Source: Porticoccaceae bacterium
GTDB lineage: Bacteria; Pseudomonadota; Gammaproteobacteria; Pseudomonadales; Porticoccaceae
Assembly: GCA_026005035.1 (NCBI GenBank)
Contig: BPKH01000002.1
Coordinates: forward strand, 1 to 64,000
Direction of reading: 5' to 3'
Length of the DNA: 64,000 nt
Below, piece by piece: positions 27,049 to 35,640 of this stretch. Position 1 is the first letter of the stretch. Each line of letters starts with the position of its first letter. The position numbers and the translations under genes were made by a program. The notes beneath the pieces were generated by a model, which was not told the DNA's origin, searched no databases, and was given only the letters and a program-made list of their open reading frames with translations.

Positions 27049-29792
27049 GCGCGCTCCTCCTGCTCGCTGCCGGTTTGGGAACCTTCGCGATGGAGGGGGA
27101 TCTCCACCACCGCGGTGGTGCCGCCGTCGGCCTGGAAGTGCACTTCGCCGTCCAGCTGACGCGCCAGGGTGAAGACGAGGCGCAGGCCCAGGGTCGGCGC
27201 GTCGGGGCGGGGTTCGGCGGCGAGGCCCACGCCGTCGTCGGCCACCGTGAGGACGAGCCGCCCGGGCCGGCGCTCCAGGGCGATGCGCACCGTGCCCTCG
27301 CCGCGGTCCGGAAAGGCGTGTTTGAGGGAGTTGGCGATCAGTTCGTTGACCAAGAGTCCCAGGGGCACGGCCCGCTCCAGATCCACGGCGGCGGGCTCCA
27401 GGTCGAGTTCCAGGCGGATCCGCTTGTCCCGGGCGCCGTGGGCGAGCAGATTGCGCGCCAGGTCGCGCAGGTACTCGTCGAGGGGCACCGTGGCCAGGTC
27501 GCTTCCCTGGTAGAGCTTTTCGTGGACCAGCGCCATGGAGCGCACCCGGTCCGAGGCCTCGGCGAGGGCGGCGCGCACCTCGTCGCTGCGGGCGGTGCGG
27601 GCCTGCATGGCGAACAGACTGGTGATCACCTGGAGGTTGTTCTTGACCCGGTGGTAGACCTCCTTGAGGAGGGTCTCTTTGTCCCGCAGGCCGCGCTCGA
27701 GGGCCGCCTGGCGGGCCCGCTCCTCGGAGATGTCGACGATCTGGCTGACGAAGTGGAGCGGGCGGCCGTCTTCGTCCCGCACCAGGGCGACGTGCAGGCG
27801 GGCGGGGAGGAGGGCGCCGTCCCTGCGCAGGTAGCGCTTCTCCATCCGGTAGTTGGGAATCTCGCCGGCGAGCAGGCGGCGGACGTTGTCCAGGTCGGCG
27901 GCGAGGTCGTCCGGGTGGGTGATCTCTTGAAAGGTGAGGCTCCGCAGCTCCTCCCGCGAATAGCCCAGCATGTCCGCTAAGGCACGGTTCACTTCGGCGA
28001 ACCGCCCCTCGAGGGTGACGATGGCCAAGCCGACGGGCGCATTCTCCAGGGTTACCCGGAAGCGCTCCTCGCTGCGGCGAAGAGAGCGGGCGGCCTCGCG
28101 GGCGCGCTGCTCCGCGGCCCGGTTGAGTTCAGCGAGGGTCCGTCCCAGGTGGAACGCCAACAAGCTCATCAAGGTGCCGGCGGCGAGGCTTCCCTGGGCG
28201 ATGAGCCAGTTGATCACCGGGCGCTGCGGGGATCCTACGAGCCTGAGGGTGAAACCCCTGCCGCGCGCTTCCGCCACCGGAAGGGGGATGCGCACCGCAG
28301 CCGCCGCTGGGGGCGATTCCCAGAGGACCTTCCCCGGACACTGGCGCTCGGCGATCCACTGCACCTGGGACGCGACCCCGGTGGGAATCTCGACCCGGGC
28401 GATGAGTGCGGCCGTTGGCACGGCGCCTGCCAGGAGACCGCCTCCGGCCAGGGGGCGCGCGAGGCGGAAGGCGCGCTCCCCTGGACGGCAGGGAAAGTCG
28501 AGGGTTCCGCCGGCCGGAGAGAGGAGCCAGTCCGGGTCCCAGGACGTCCCGGGACGGTGGACGACATGGCGGCGCGGCGCTCCCTGCGGATCCACCGCGG
28601 CGTAGGCGAGGGCGGCGAGCGGCGGTGGGGGAAGGGCGAGGAGCACGCTTCCGAAGCGGGCAAATTCCTCCTCGGTGACTTCCTGGGAAGAGGAGAAGAA
28701 GGCCGCCGTGAGGTCCAGAACCCGTCGGGCCTGGACCAACCCCTCGTCCAGCCTCATCACTCCCTCGCTGGCCAGCTGGGCCAATTCCTGGCGATTCCGA
28801 GCCTCGGCCCGCTCGAGCCCCATTGACCAGACCCCCACGGTCATCCCCACGCCCCCCACGAGCAGAGACCAGGGAATCGCCGTCCGCAGGTTCCAAGCCG
28901 CCTGCCGGTTTCGGTCCACCGCCAGGGTGAGCCCCATCAGGGCCAGAAGGGCGAGGAGGGTGTAGAGCGCCTGGAGGGCGGGGAAGAGGCCGGGCACTGC
29001 GAAGGGGCCACGGCCGAGCGCGGTGGCGATCAGAGACCCTGCGGCGAAGAGCGCCAGAGTCAGGGTGGCGCCCCGGTGGCGATGGCGCCAGGCCGCCCAG
29101 GCGAGCAAGGGGGGTGCGCCCATCAGGGCCAAACGCCCCCCCAGGGCCCCCGGCGGAAAGAGCAGATGCACGGCAGCGAGCAGCGCCAGGGTGGCACCGG
29201 CCACGGCGAGGAGGCCGCCCAGCGATTCTCGACCCGTCCGCCCCCAGGCTGCCGGCAAGGGTGCGAACACCAACAGCGAGGGCAACACCACGGACAGCCA
29301 GCGCAGGAACACCACCGCCTCCTGACCGCGGTGAGGCGGGGAGAACCCGTGGTAGACGACCGCACCGCCGGCCGCTTCCAAAAGGGCGGTGAGGGTCGCC
29401 GCCGCCGCGAAGGCGGGCACGTGGCGCGCGCGGCGCCACAGCTCTCCCGCGCTCACCAGGCTTCGGAAGAGAGCCGCCCCGGCGAGGATCGCGACGGCGC
29501 TGGCGGTGGCCACTGCGGCCGCAAAGGCGAGTAAAGGCTGGGGCGGGTGGCCCCATTGGCCGGCCAAGGCGATGCCCGCGAAGATTCCGAGCCAGTAGGC
29601 CGGCAGAAACCGCGCCCCGCCCGCCCCGAGGGCGAAGAAACCGAGCGCCGAGGGCAGCCAGAGCACCGCCACCGGGGGATCGGTGAAGGTGAAGCGAAAG
29701 CCCACTACCACGAGGGCTGCTCCCCCCACGGCCAGCGCCAGTTGGGCGGCGAGGGTGCGCGAAAAGCGCGCCGGGCGCGGGATGGCGGGCAC
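27045..29792 (-). CDS. MASE1-CHASE-PAS hybrid-type sensor histidine kinase (HisKA_2)
   Basis: 915 residues. An N-terminal MASE1-like array of about eight helices (1-300), an extracytoplasmic CHASE-like sensor (about 330-530, EEFARFGSVLLALPPPPL), a helix, PAS (about 570-690, VGLAIVTLEGRFAEVNRALADMLGYS), a HisKA_2 dimerisation domain with the phospho-acceptor in YHRVKNNLQVITSLF, and HATPase (NELIANSLKHAF, ADDGVGL). HisKA_2 kinases pair with REC proteins of the type encoded next. The start is uncertain: the GTG at 29792 directly follows GAGGAGGAG, rather close for a ribosome site, and no better codon exists. Likely senses a small molecule outside the membrane. Confidence 0.88.
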   Translation of the reverse strand: MPAIPRPARFSRTLAAQLALAVGGAALVVVGFRFTFTDPPVAVLWLPSALGFFALGAGGARFLPAYWLGIFAGIALAGQWGHPPQPLLAFAAAVATASAVAILAGAALFRSLVSAGELWRRARHVPAFAAAATLTALLEAAGGAVVYHGFSPPHRGQEAVVFLRWLSVVLPSLLVFAPLPAAWGRTGRESLGGLLAVAGATLALLAAVHLLFPPGALGGRLALMGAPPLLAWAAWRHRHRGATLTLALFAAGSLIATALGRGPFAVPGLFPALQALYTLLALLALMGLTLAVDRNRQAAWNLRTAIPWSLLVGGVGMTVGVWSMGLERAEARNRQELAQLASEGVMRLDEGLVQARRVLDLTAAFFSSSQEVTEEEFARFGSVLLALPPPPLAALAYAAVDPQGAPRRHVVHRPGTSWDPDWLLSPAGGTLDFPCRPGERAFRLARPLAGGGLLAGAVPTAALIARVEIPTGVASQVQWIAERQCPGKVLWESPPAAAAVRIPLPVAEARGRGFTLRLVGSPQRPVINWLIAQGSLAAGTLMSLLAFHLGRTLAELNRAAEQRAREAARSLRRSEERFRVTLENAPVGLAIVTLEGRFAEVNRALADMLGYSREELRSLTFQEITHPDDLAADLDNVRRLLAGEIPNYRMEKRYLRRDGALLPARLHVALVRDEDGRPLHFVSQIVDISEERARQAALERGLRDKETLLKEVYHRVKNNLQVITSLFAMQARTARSDEVRAALAEASDRVRSMALVHEKLYQGSDLATVPLDEYLRDLARNLLAHGARDKRIRLELDLEPAAVDLERAVPLGLLVNELIANSLKHAFPDRGEGTVRIALERRPGRLVLTVADDGVGLAAEPRPDAPTLGLRLVFTLARQLDGEVHFQADGGTTAVVEIPLHREGSQTGSEQEERA

Positions 29793-29831
29793 CTCCTCCT
29801 CGTGCGGCTCGCGGCGTGCGGGACCTGTGGC

Positions 29832-29837
29832 AGTATA
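29832..29837 (-). promoter_or_regulatory. Candidate -10 box for the sensor kinase operon
   Basis: TATACT on the minus strand 40 bases before the kinase start; no good -35 hexamer. It lies in the 102-base divergent gap shared with the kinase-like gene at 29895. Confidence 0.3.
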
Positions 29838-29894
29838 GCGCCCGCTGGCGCGGCGACCGGGAGCGCGGCCGCGACGAACGGTAGGAAAGGAGCG

Positions 29895-30578
29895 ATGGCT
29901 GGCAAAATTCTGATCGTCAACGGCACCTCGGGATCGGGCAAGACCACCACCTGCGAGCGGTTCGTGGCCACCGCCGAGGAGTGCTGGCTTTACTACGGGG
30001 TGGACCACTTTCTCGGCCAGACTTTCCCGCGCGCCTACGGGCACCGCGGTCCGCGGGCCGCCGAGGGGTACGAAGCGGTGCCGGAGAACCCCGCCGACCC
30101 CGAGGGTCCGCTGCGCTGGCGGCTGGGGCCGTTGGGGGAGCGGGCGTTCGCCCTCTTTCACGAATGGCTGGCCACCGCCGCCCGGATGGGCTTCAACCTG
30201 GTGGCCGACCACCTGCTCCTCGCCGATCCGCCCATTCTCCAGGACTGCGTGCGCCGCCTCGCCGGCCTGCCGGTGTGGATCGTGACCCTCAAGCCTCCCT
30301 TCGAGGTGCTCGAAGCGCGCATCGCCGGGCGGGACATCGCCAACCGCTTCGCACCCGGCCATTTGTCCGCCGAGGAGGCGGCGCGGGCCCGCGACCGCCT
30401 CGAGCGCCTGCGTCCCTGGTTCTACCGCGCGGTGTACGACAATCCGGTGGCCGACCTGGTGGTGGACACGGCGCGCGAGGACCCAGACGCCGTCTGTGCC
30501 CAGATTCGCGCGCGCCTGGCGGCCGGCCCCGGGACCGCCCTCGCCGAGCTCGCCCGCCGCTACGGGGCGTCGGGCTGA
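29895..30578 (+). CDS. Chloramphenicol phosphotransferase-like P-loop kinase
   Basis: 227 residues. Walker A motif NGTSGSGKTTTCERF at the N-terminus, DHFLGQTFP in the substrate region, LVADHLLL as Walker B-like strand, and WIVTLKPPFEVLEARIAGRD with a lid arginine. The fold is that of the chloramphenicol 3-O-phosphotransferase/shikimate kinase-like P-loop proteins. Housekeeping relatives exist, so drug resistance should not be assumed. The ATG follows GGAAAGGAG. It stands between the c-di-GMP pair and the copper locus, sharing no obvious role with either; its 3' end overlaps copS by 19 bases. Confidence 0.8.
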   Translation: MAGKILIVNGTSGSGKTTTCERFVATAEECWLYYGVDHFLGQTFPRAYGHRGPRAAEGYEAVPENPADPEGPLRWRLGPLGERAFALFHEWLATAARMGFNLVADHLLLADPPILQDCVRRLAGLPVWIVTLKPPFEVLEARIAGRDIANRFAPGHLSAEEAARARDRLERLRPWFYRAVYDNPVADLVVDTAREDPDAVCAQIRARLAAGPGTALAELARRYGASG

Positions 30579-31954
30579 GGGCCCGCCCGCGCCTCCCCTC
30601 CCCCCAGGTGGAGGACGAAGCGGGTGCGGCCGCCGCCGGAGAACACTTCCACTCGTCCGCCGTGGGCGCGGGCCACCGCCTGGACGATGGCCAGGCCGAG
30701 TCCGGCCCCCCCTTCGTCCCGGTCGCGGGCCTCGTCGGCGCGGTAAAAGGGGTCGAACAGACGGGACAAGTGTTCCGGCGGGATGTCGGCCCCCTGGTTG
30801 GTCACCGCCAGGGAGACCCCCGCGGGGAGCCGTGCGACCTCCACCTGCACGGTGGTCCCGGCGCGGGCGTGGCGCAGGGCGTTGTCGAGCAGGTTGACCA
30901 GCGCCCGGCGCACCAGGTCCCGATCCACCGCGACGACCACCGGCGTGGCCACGAGGGCCAGATGTAGCCCTCGCTCCTCGGCGAGCGCCTGGTGGAGCTC
31001 CACCACCGCGGCCGCCTCCCGGTCCAGGGCCAAGGGCGCGCGGCGCGGCCGGACCAGCCCCCGTTCGCAGCGGGCGAGCCAGAGCAGATCGCCCACCAGT
31101 CGGGCGAGGCGCTCCAGCTCCTCCAGCTGGGCGAAGAGCAGCTCTCGATAGGCGGTCGGATCCCGCTCCCGGGCGAGCGCCACCTGGGTCTGGGTGATGA
31201 GGGCGGCGAGCGGGGTGCGCAGCTCGTGGGCGAGGTCGGCGCCGAAGCGGGTCAGGCTCGCGAAATCGGCGCCGAGGCGCGCCACCATGTCGTTGAAGGT
31301 GCGGGCCAAGGGCGCGAGTTCGGGGGGCAGGGCGAGGGGGTCGAGGCGCACGTCGAAACGCTCGCCGCTCACCCGGGCCATGGCCGCCGACAGGCGGGTG
31401 AGGGGCAGGAGACCGCGGCGCACCCCGAGCCAACTGGCCACCAGGGCGAGGGCGGCGGTGGCCGAGAGGAGTGCCGCGAGGGTGGGCCGAAAGGCGTCGA
31501 GGAATCGGTGGTGAATGCCGATGTCGAGGGCTGCGAGGACCTCGTGGGGGCGGCCGTCCACCTCCACGACCAGCCGCGCGCCGCGCCAGTGGGTCGCGGC
31601 ATCGGCCCAGGCGGCGAGTCCATCGGGTCCGACGGCCGCCACCCGGGGCAGGGGATGCCCGGGGCGCGGCGGATCCGCCGAGGCGTAGACGAGCCGCCCC
31701 TCTGCGTCCCGCACCGCCAGGCGCACCGCGGGCCAGCGGGCCAGGGCGGCTTCCAGGGCCTCGGGACCCTCGGCCAGGGCGCCGCGCACCGCTTCCACCG
31801 CCGCGGCGAGTTCAACCGCGTCCATTTCCGCGAAGTGCCGCTCCACGGCGGCTAGCACCAACTGGCCGAGGGCGGCGAGGGCCAGGGTGACGGCCACCGC
31901 GGTGAAGGCCATGACCCGCAGGTGCAGCGAGAGGGGGCGGCGGGTGCGCCTCAC
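30560..31954 (-). CDS. copS: Heavy-metal sensor histidine kinase (CusS/CopS-like)
   Basis: 464 residues: a short cytoplasmic start, transmembrane helix about 13-35, a periplasmic loop about 36-165, a second helix about 170-190, HAMP, HisKA with the acceptor His in ADLAHELRTPLAAL, and HATPase (NLLDNALRHA, GGAGLGLAIV). The layout matches the copper/silver-sensing kinases. Start ATG overlaps the stop of copR (ATGA), giving the usual regulator-kinase operon. Facing copA, copB and a Met/His-rich exported protein, copper is the likely signal. The periplasmic domain shows no conspicuous His or Met cluster. Confidence 0.92.
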   Translation of the reverse strand: MRRTRRPLSLHLRVMAFTAVAVTLALAALGQLVLAAVERHFAEMDAVELAAAVEAVRGALAEGPEALEAALARWPAVRLAVRDAEGRLVYASADPPRPGHPLPRVAAVGPDGLAAWADAATHWRGARLVVEVDGRPHEVLAALDIGIHHRFLDAFRPTLAALLSATAALALVASWLGVRRGLLPLTRLSAAMARVSGERFDVRLDPLALPPELAPLARTFNDMVARLGADFASLTRFGADLAHELRTPLAALITQTQVALARERDPTAYRELLFAQLEELERLARLVGDLLWLARCERGLVRPRRAPLALDREAAAVVELHQALAEERGLHLALVATPVVVAVDRDLVRRALVNLLDNALRHARAGTTVQVEVARLPAGVSLAVTNQGADIPPEHLSRLFDPFYRADEARDRDEGGAGLGLAIVQAVARAHGGRVEVFSGGGRTRFVLHLGGGEARAGPQPDAP

Positions 31955-32649
31955 GGCGGAGATTCCGCGAGGCAGTAGCCCAAGCCCCGCACGGTGTGCA
32001 CCAGCGGCGGGTGGAAGCCTTCGTCCACCTTGGCCCGCAGCCGGCGGACGGCCACCTCCACCAGATTGGTGCCCGGGTCGAAGTCCAGCTCCCAGACCCG
32101 CGCCAAGAGGAGCGAGCGGGGCAGGATTTCGCCGCGGTGGGTGAGGAGGACGGCGAGGAGGCGAAATTCCAGGGGGCTCAGGGGAAGGCGCCGCCCGGCC
32201 CGGATCGCCCGCCGGGCAACCAGATCGAGTTCCAGATCGGCGGCCGCGAGGCGCGACGGCGGCGCTGTCCCGCGCCGCAGCAAGCTGCGCACCCGGGCGA
32301 GGAGCTCGGCGAAGGCGAAGGGTTTGACCAGGTAGTCGTCGCCGCCGAGCTCCAGACCCACCACCCGATCCTCCACCTGGTCGCGGGCGCTCAAAAAGAG
32401 GACCGGCAGGCGCCGGCCGGCGCGGCGCAGCTCGGCCACGAGCTCAAGTCCCGAGCGGCCGGGCAACATCACGTCCACCACGGCCAGGTCGAAGGGTTCG
32501 GCGAGGGCCAGGGCCAATCCCTGGACGCCGTCCCGGGCGAGCACCGGCACGAAGCCGGCTTCCCGCAAGCCGCGCACCAGGTGCTCGCCGGTGAGTCGGT
32601 CGTCCTCCACCACCAGGAGGCGGGCCGCCCGGGTCGACGGTCGTTCCAT
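31951..32649 (-). CDS. copR: OmpR-family copper response regulator
   Basis: 232 residues. REC domain with EDD acid pocket, acceptor Asp in LAVVDVMLPG, Thr/Ser switch in FLSARD and KPF; C-terminal winged helix about 130-228 (LSPLEFRLLAVLLTHRGEILPRSLL, RRLRAKVDEG). Closest in pattern to CopR/CusR/PcoR. The ATG has no Shine-Dalgarno sequence before it; instead a perfect 18 bp palindrome begins 5 bases upstream, so the message may be leaderless, or the start lies slightly downstream. Expected to activate both its own operon and copA. Confidence 0.93.
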   Translation of the reverse strand: MERPSTRAARLLVVEDDRLTGEHLVRGLREAGFVPVLARDGVQGLALALAEPFDLAVVDVMLPGRSGLELVAELRRAGRRLPVLFLSARDQVEDRVVGLELGGDDYLVKPFAFAELLARVRSLLRRGTAPPSRLAAADLELDLVARRAIRAGRRLPLSPLEFRLLAVLLTHRGEILPRSLLLARVWELDFDPGTNLVEVAVRRLRAKVDEGFHPPLVHTVRGLGYCLAESPP

Positions 32650-32653
32650 GTGA

Positions 32654-32671
32654 GATTACCAAATCGTAATC
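32654..32671. promoter_or_regulatory. CopR/CusR-type operator palindrome
   Basis: GATTAC-CAAATC-GTAATC is a perfect 6-6-6 inverted repeat in the 81-base divergent gap between copR and copA, the only AT-rich stretch there. TTAC-N6-GTAA matches the known half-site spacing of copper/metal OmpR-type regulators. A CAAGAT possible -10 for copA follows at 32693. Confidence 0.75.
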
Positions 32672-32730
32672 GCGGCGGGAGGCCGCCTTTGCCAAGATGG
32701 TAGCGCCTTGCCGGCTGGAATGGGCGAAAC

Positions 32731-34587
32731 GTGGCCAACGAGCACAACGGAAACCCCTGGAAGCTGGGGCGGCGGCGGTTCCTCGCCGGTCTGGCCGGCG
32801 CCGCCACGGGCGCCCTACTGCCCCTGCCGGCGGCCGCTCTCCGGCAGGCGGCCGGCGCGCTCGAAGCGGCGCGCACCGGCACCCCCCCGACGCTGCGGGG
32901 CAATGTCTTCGAGCTGACGGTGGCGCCCCACCGGGTGGATTTCGGCGCGGGCCCGCGGGTCGCGGTGTGCGTCAACGGCTGCTTGCCCGCTCCCACCCTG
33001 CGCTTTCGGGAAGGGGAGGAGGTGACCCTGCGCGTCACCAACCGCCTGCCGGTTGCCACCTCGATCCATTGGCACGGGATTCTGGTGCCGGCAGACATGG
33101 ACGGCGTGCCCGGCCTCTCCTTTCCCGGCATCGCGCCCGGAGAAACTTACGTCTACCGGTTCAGGTTGCGCCAGGCGGGCACCTATTGGTATCACGCCCA
33201 CACCGCCTTCCAGGAACTGTCGGGACTCTACGGCGCCCTGGTGGTGGAGCCGCGCGGCGGCGAGGCGGAGCGGGTGGACCGCGACCTGGTGGTGGTGCTC
33301 TCCGACTGGACCGACGACGATCCCGCCTACGCCTTCAAGCGCTTGCGGGTGGAAAGCCACGTCTACAACTACAACCGCCCCACACTCCCGGAGTTTTTCG
33401 CCGACGTGCGCCGCCTGGGACTCGCCGGCGCCGTCGAGCGGCGCCTCATGTGGAGCCGGATGCGGATGAGCCCCGTGGACCTCGCCGACACCTCGGCGGC
33501 GCTTTTGCGCTTTCTGGTCAACGGTACGCCCCCCGAGGGCAACTGGACCGCGCAGATCCGCCCCGGCGAGCGGGTGCGGCTGCGCTTCGTCAACGCCGCC
33601 TCCAACACCTTCTACGACGTGCGCATTCCCGGCCTGCCGCTGCGGGTGATCCAGGTGGACGGCCAGGACGTGGAGCCGGTGACCGTGGACGAATTCCGCT
33701 TCGGCCCCGGCGAGACGCTGGACGCCGTGGTGGAACCCCGCGAGGAGGCCCACACCCTCTTCGCCCAGGCCATGGACCGCTCCGGCTACGCCCGCGCCAC
33801 TCTGGCCACCCGCCCGGGACTGGTTCCCCCCGTGCCGTCCCTGGACCCGGTCCAGTGGCTCACCATGGAAGACATGATGGGCGCGGCGGGCCACGGGGGC
33901 ACCCACGGGCACCATGCCAACAGGGCCCACGGCCCGGGCCATACCGCCATGCACTCCGGGAGCCACACCGCCATGCACTCTGGAGACCCGAACGCGGGCC
34001 ACCGGCGGGCGCACACCGACCGCCATGGCCCGGCCTCCCCCGCGGTGCGCCACGCCCGCACCGAGTTTGGGCCCGCGGTGGACATGCGCGTGGACGTCCC
34101 CAAGACCCGCCTGGACGACCCCGGGGTGGGGCTTCGCGACCTGGTGGCCCGCGGCCTGCGCCCCCCCGGCCACCGGGTGTTGACGCTCGCCGATCTGCGC
34201 TCGCGGCCCGGGGTGGTCGACGACTCCCGGGAGCCGGTCGCCGAGTGGGAGTTCCACCTCACCGGCAACATGGAGCGCTTCAGTTGGTCCTTCGACGGCC
34301 TCGAATTCGGCGCCAGCACGCCGGTGAGCCTGCGCCTCGGCGAGCGGGTGCGCATCGTCCTCCACAACGACACCATGATGACCCACCCGATGCACCTGCA
34401 CGGCATGTGGAGCGATCTGGAGGACCCGGCGGGCGGCGTTCGGCTGCGGCGCCACACGGTGCCGGTCCAACCGGCCCAGCGCATCTCCTTTCTGACCACG
34501 CCGGTGGAGGTGGGCCGCTGGGCCTGGCACTGCCACCTGCTCTTTCACATGGAGGCGGGCATGTTCCGTGAGGTGCTCGTATGGTGA
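32731..34587 (+). CDS. copA: CopA-family multicopper oxidase
   Basis: 618 residues, exported as a folded protein: twin-arginine signal LGRRRFLAGLAGAATG near residue 12. Three cupredoxin domains with copper motifs HWHG (about 113), YHAHTAF (about 155), HPMHLHG (about 552) and WHCHLLFHMEAGM (about 599, containing the type-1 Cys and axial Met). Between domains 2 and 3 (about 379-435) is a His/Met/Gly-rich insert with two copies of the heptad TAMHSGS/TAMHSGD, typical of copper-binding CopA/PcoA. Oxidises or sequesters periplasmic Cu(I). The start is a GTG. The stop overlaps the start of copB by 7 bases. Confidence 0.95.
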   Translation: MANEHNGNPWKLGRRRFLAGLAGAATGALLPLPAAALRQAAGALEAARTGTPPTLRGNVFELTVAPHRVDFGAGPRVAVCVNGCLPAPTLRFREGEEVTLRVTNRLPVATSIHWHGILVPADMDGVPGLSFPGIAPGETYVYRFRLRQAGTYWYHAHTAFQELSGLYGALVVEPRGGEAERVDRDLVVVLSDWTDDDPAYAFKRLRVESHVYNYNRPTLPEFFADVRRLGLAGAVERRLMWSRMRMSPVDLADTSAALLRFLVNGTPPEGNWTAQIRPGERVRLRFVNAASNTFYDVRIPGLPLRVIQVDGQDVEPVTVDEFRFGPGETLDAVVEPREEAHTLFAQAMDRSGYARATLATRPGLVPPVPSLDPVQWLTMEDMMGAAGHGGTHGHHANRAHGPGHTAMHSGSHTAMHSGDPNAGHRRAHTDRHGPASPAVRHARTEFGPAVDMRVDVPKTRLDDPGVGLRDLVARGLRPPGHRVLTLADLRSRPGVVDDSREPVAEWEFHLTGNMERFSWSFDGLEFGASTPVSLRLGERVRIVLHNDTMMTHPMHLHGMWSDLEDPAGGVRLRRHTVPVQPAQRISFLTTPVEVGRWAWHCHLLFHMEAGMFREVLVW

Positions 34588-35367
34588 GGGGGCGCGCGCT
34601 GCTCGGGGCAGTGCTGTTGGCGCTGTCCGCCGCTGCGGCCGGCGCGGGGGTGGAACGGGACCCCCACGAGGCGAGCGGCGGTTTCACGCGCACTTCGGGA
34701 CCCTATCGGGTGCCGGGGGGCCCGCCGCGGCTCGCCGACGAGCATCCCTGGTGGGCGGTGTGGGGCGAGCGGTTCGAATACCAGCCAGACCGGGAGGTGC
34801 TCACCTGGGATCTGGAAGCCTCCTGGGGTGGCACCTGGCGCCGCCTGGTGGCGCGGGCCGAGGGCCACCGGGTGGATGGCACCGCCGAGGAGAGCGCCGG
34901 CGAGCTCCTCTGGGCGCGGGCGCTCGATCCCTATTTCGACCTGCGCGCCGGGGTCCGCCGGGAGTGGCTCGCCGAGGGCCCCGAGCGCACCTGGTTCGCC
35001 CTGGGGGTGGCGGGCCTCGCCCCCTACTGGTTCCACCTGGACGCCACCGCCTACCTGGGCGACGGCGGGCGGTCTGCCCTCAATCTCCACGCCACCTACG
35101 ACCTGCTCTTCAGCCAGCGGCTGGTGCTGGAGCCGCGGGTGGAGCTGTGGATCTACGGCGAAGACGACCCCCGCCAACGGCCGCGGCAGCGGGCCGTCGG
35201 ACCTGCAGCTCGGCTTGCGCCTGCGCTGGGAGGTGAGCCGCCAGTTCGCCCCTTACCTCGGGGTGGAGTGGCGCCGGCGGCTCGGAGATGGTGCCGATTT
35301 CGCCCGCGCCGCAGGGGAAGAGGTCTCCCGGGTCGAGTGGCTCGCCGGGGTGCGCTTCTGGTTTTGA
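34581..35367 (+). CDS. copB: Copper resistance protein B (outer membrane), one frameshift
   Basis: About 262 residues. Signal peptide (MVRGRALLGAVLLALSAAAAGA) then a CopB/PcoB beta-barrel: WAVWGERFEYQPD, WDLEASWGG, LDPYFDLRAGVRREW, YWFHLDATAYLGDGG, LLFSQRLVLEPRVELWIYGEDD. The frame breaks at 35167-35172, a run of five C: removing one C continues into SDLQLGLRLRWEVSRQFAPYLGVEW and the end VRFWF, an aromatic C-terminus as expected for an outer-membrane barrel. The break is therefore probably an artefact. The Met-rich N-terminal repeat of some CopB proteins is absent. Translationally coupled to copA. Confidence 0.88.
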
Positions 35368-35458
35368 GTCGGGAAGCCTCCTGGGGCCTCGCTGGTGACG
35401 GCGTGAGGCCAGGTGGCCCTCGAACCCATCTCTCCTTGGAGCGCAGCCCGGATGGAGT

Positions 35459-35579
35459 GTAGCCCGGATAGAGCCAAGCGGAATCCGGGGATTGACAGTG
35501 CCTGAACCGGGCATTGCCAGCCACCCGCACTCAACCCGCGCCCCGGATTCCGGAGCTGCGCGCCTGCATCCGGGCTACG
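35459..35579 (-). repeat. Composite ~121 bp repeat element, copy 1
   Basis: Two inverted REP-like cores (GTAGCCCGGAT...AATCCGGGG at the left, CCCCGGATTCC...ATCCGGGCTACG at the right) enclose about 55 bases. Read on the minus strand, the whole unit aligns end to end with 36898-37019 at roughly 80 percent identity by eye, including the middle (GGCAATGCCCGG then GTCAATCCCCGG). A partial extra half (GCAGCCCGGATGGAGT, 35442-35457) abuts its left end. Fills most of the gap between copB and the Met/His-rich protein gene. Confidence 0.8.
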
Positions 35580-35640
35580 CTCGCTAAGGGAGGAGCGTTC
35601 CATCGCGCAAACAGTGTGAACTGGAACGGAGGGTGGAGAG

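Noticed and set aside
29793-31433. N-terminal extension of the sensor kinase frame far upstream, over the P-loop kinase gene
   Set aside because: The added part is low-complexity and antisense to two well-supported genes; MASE1 begins right after 29792.
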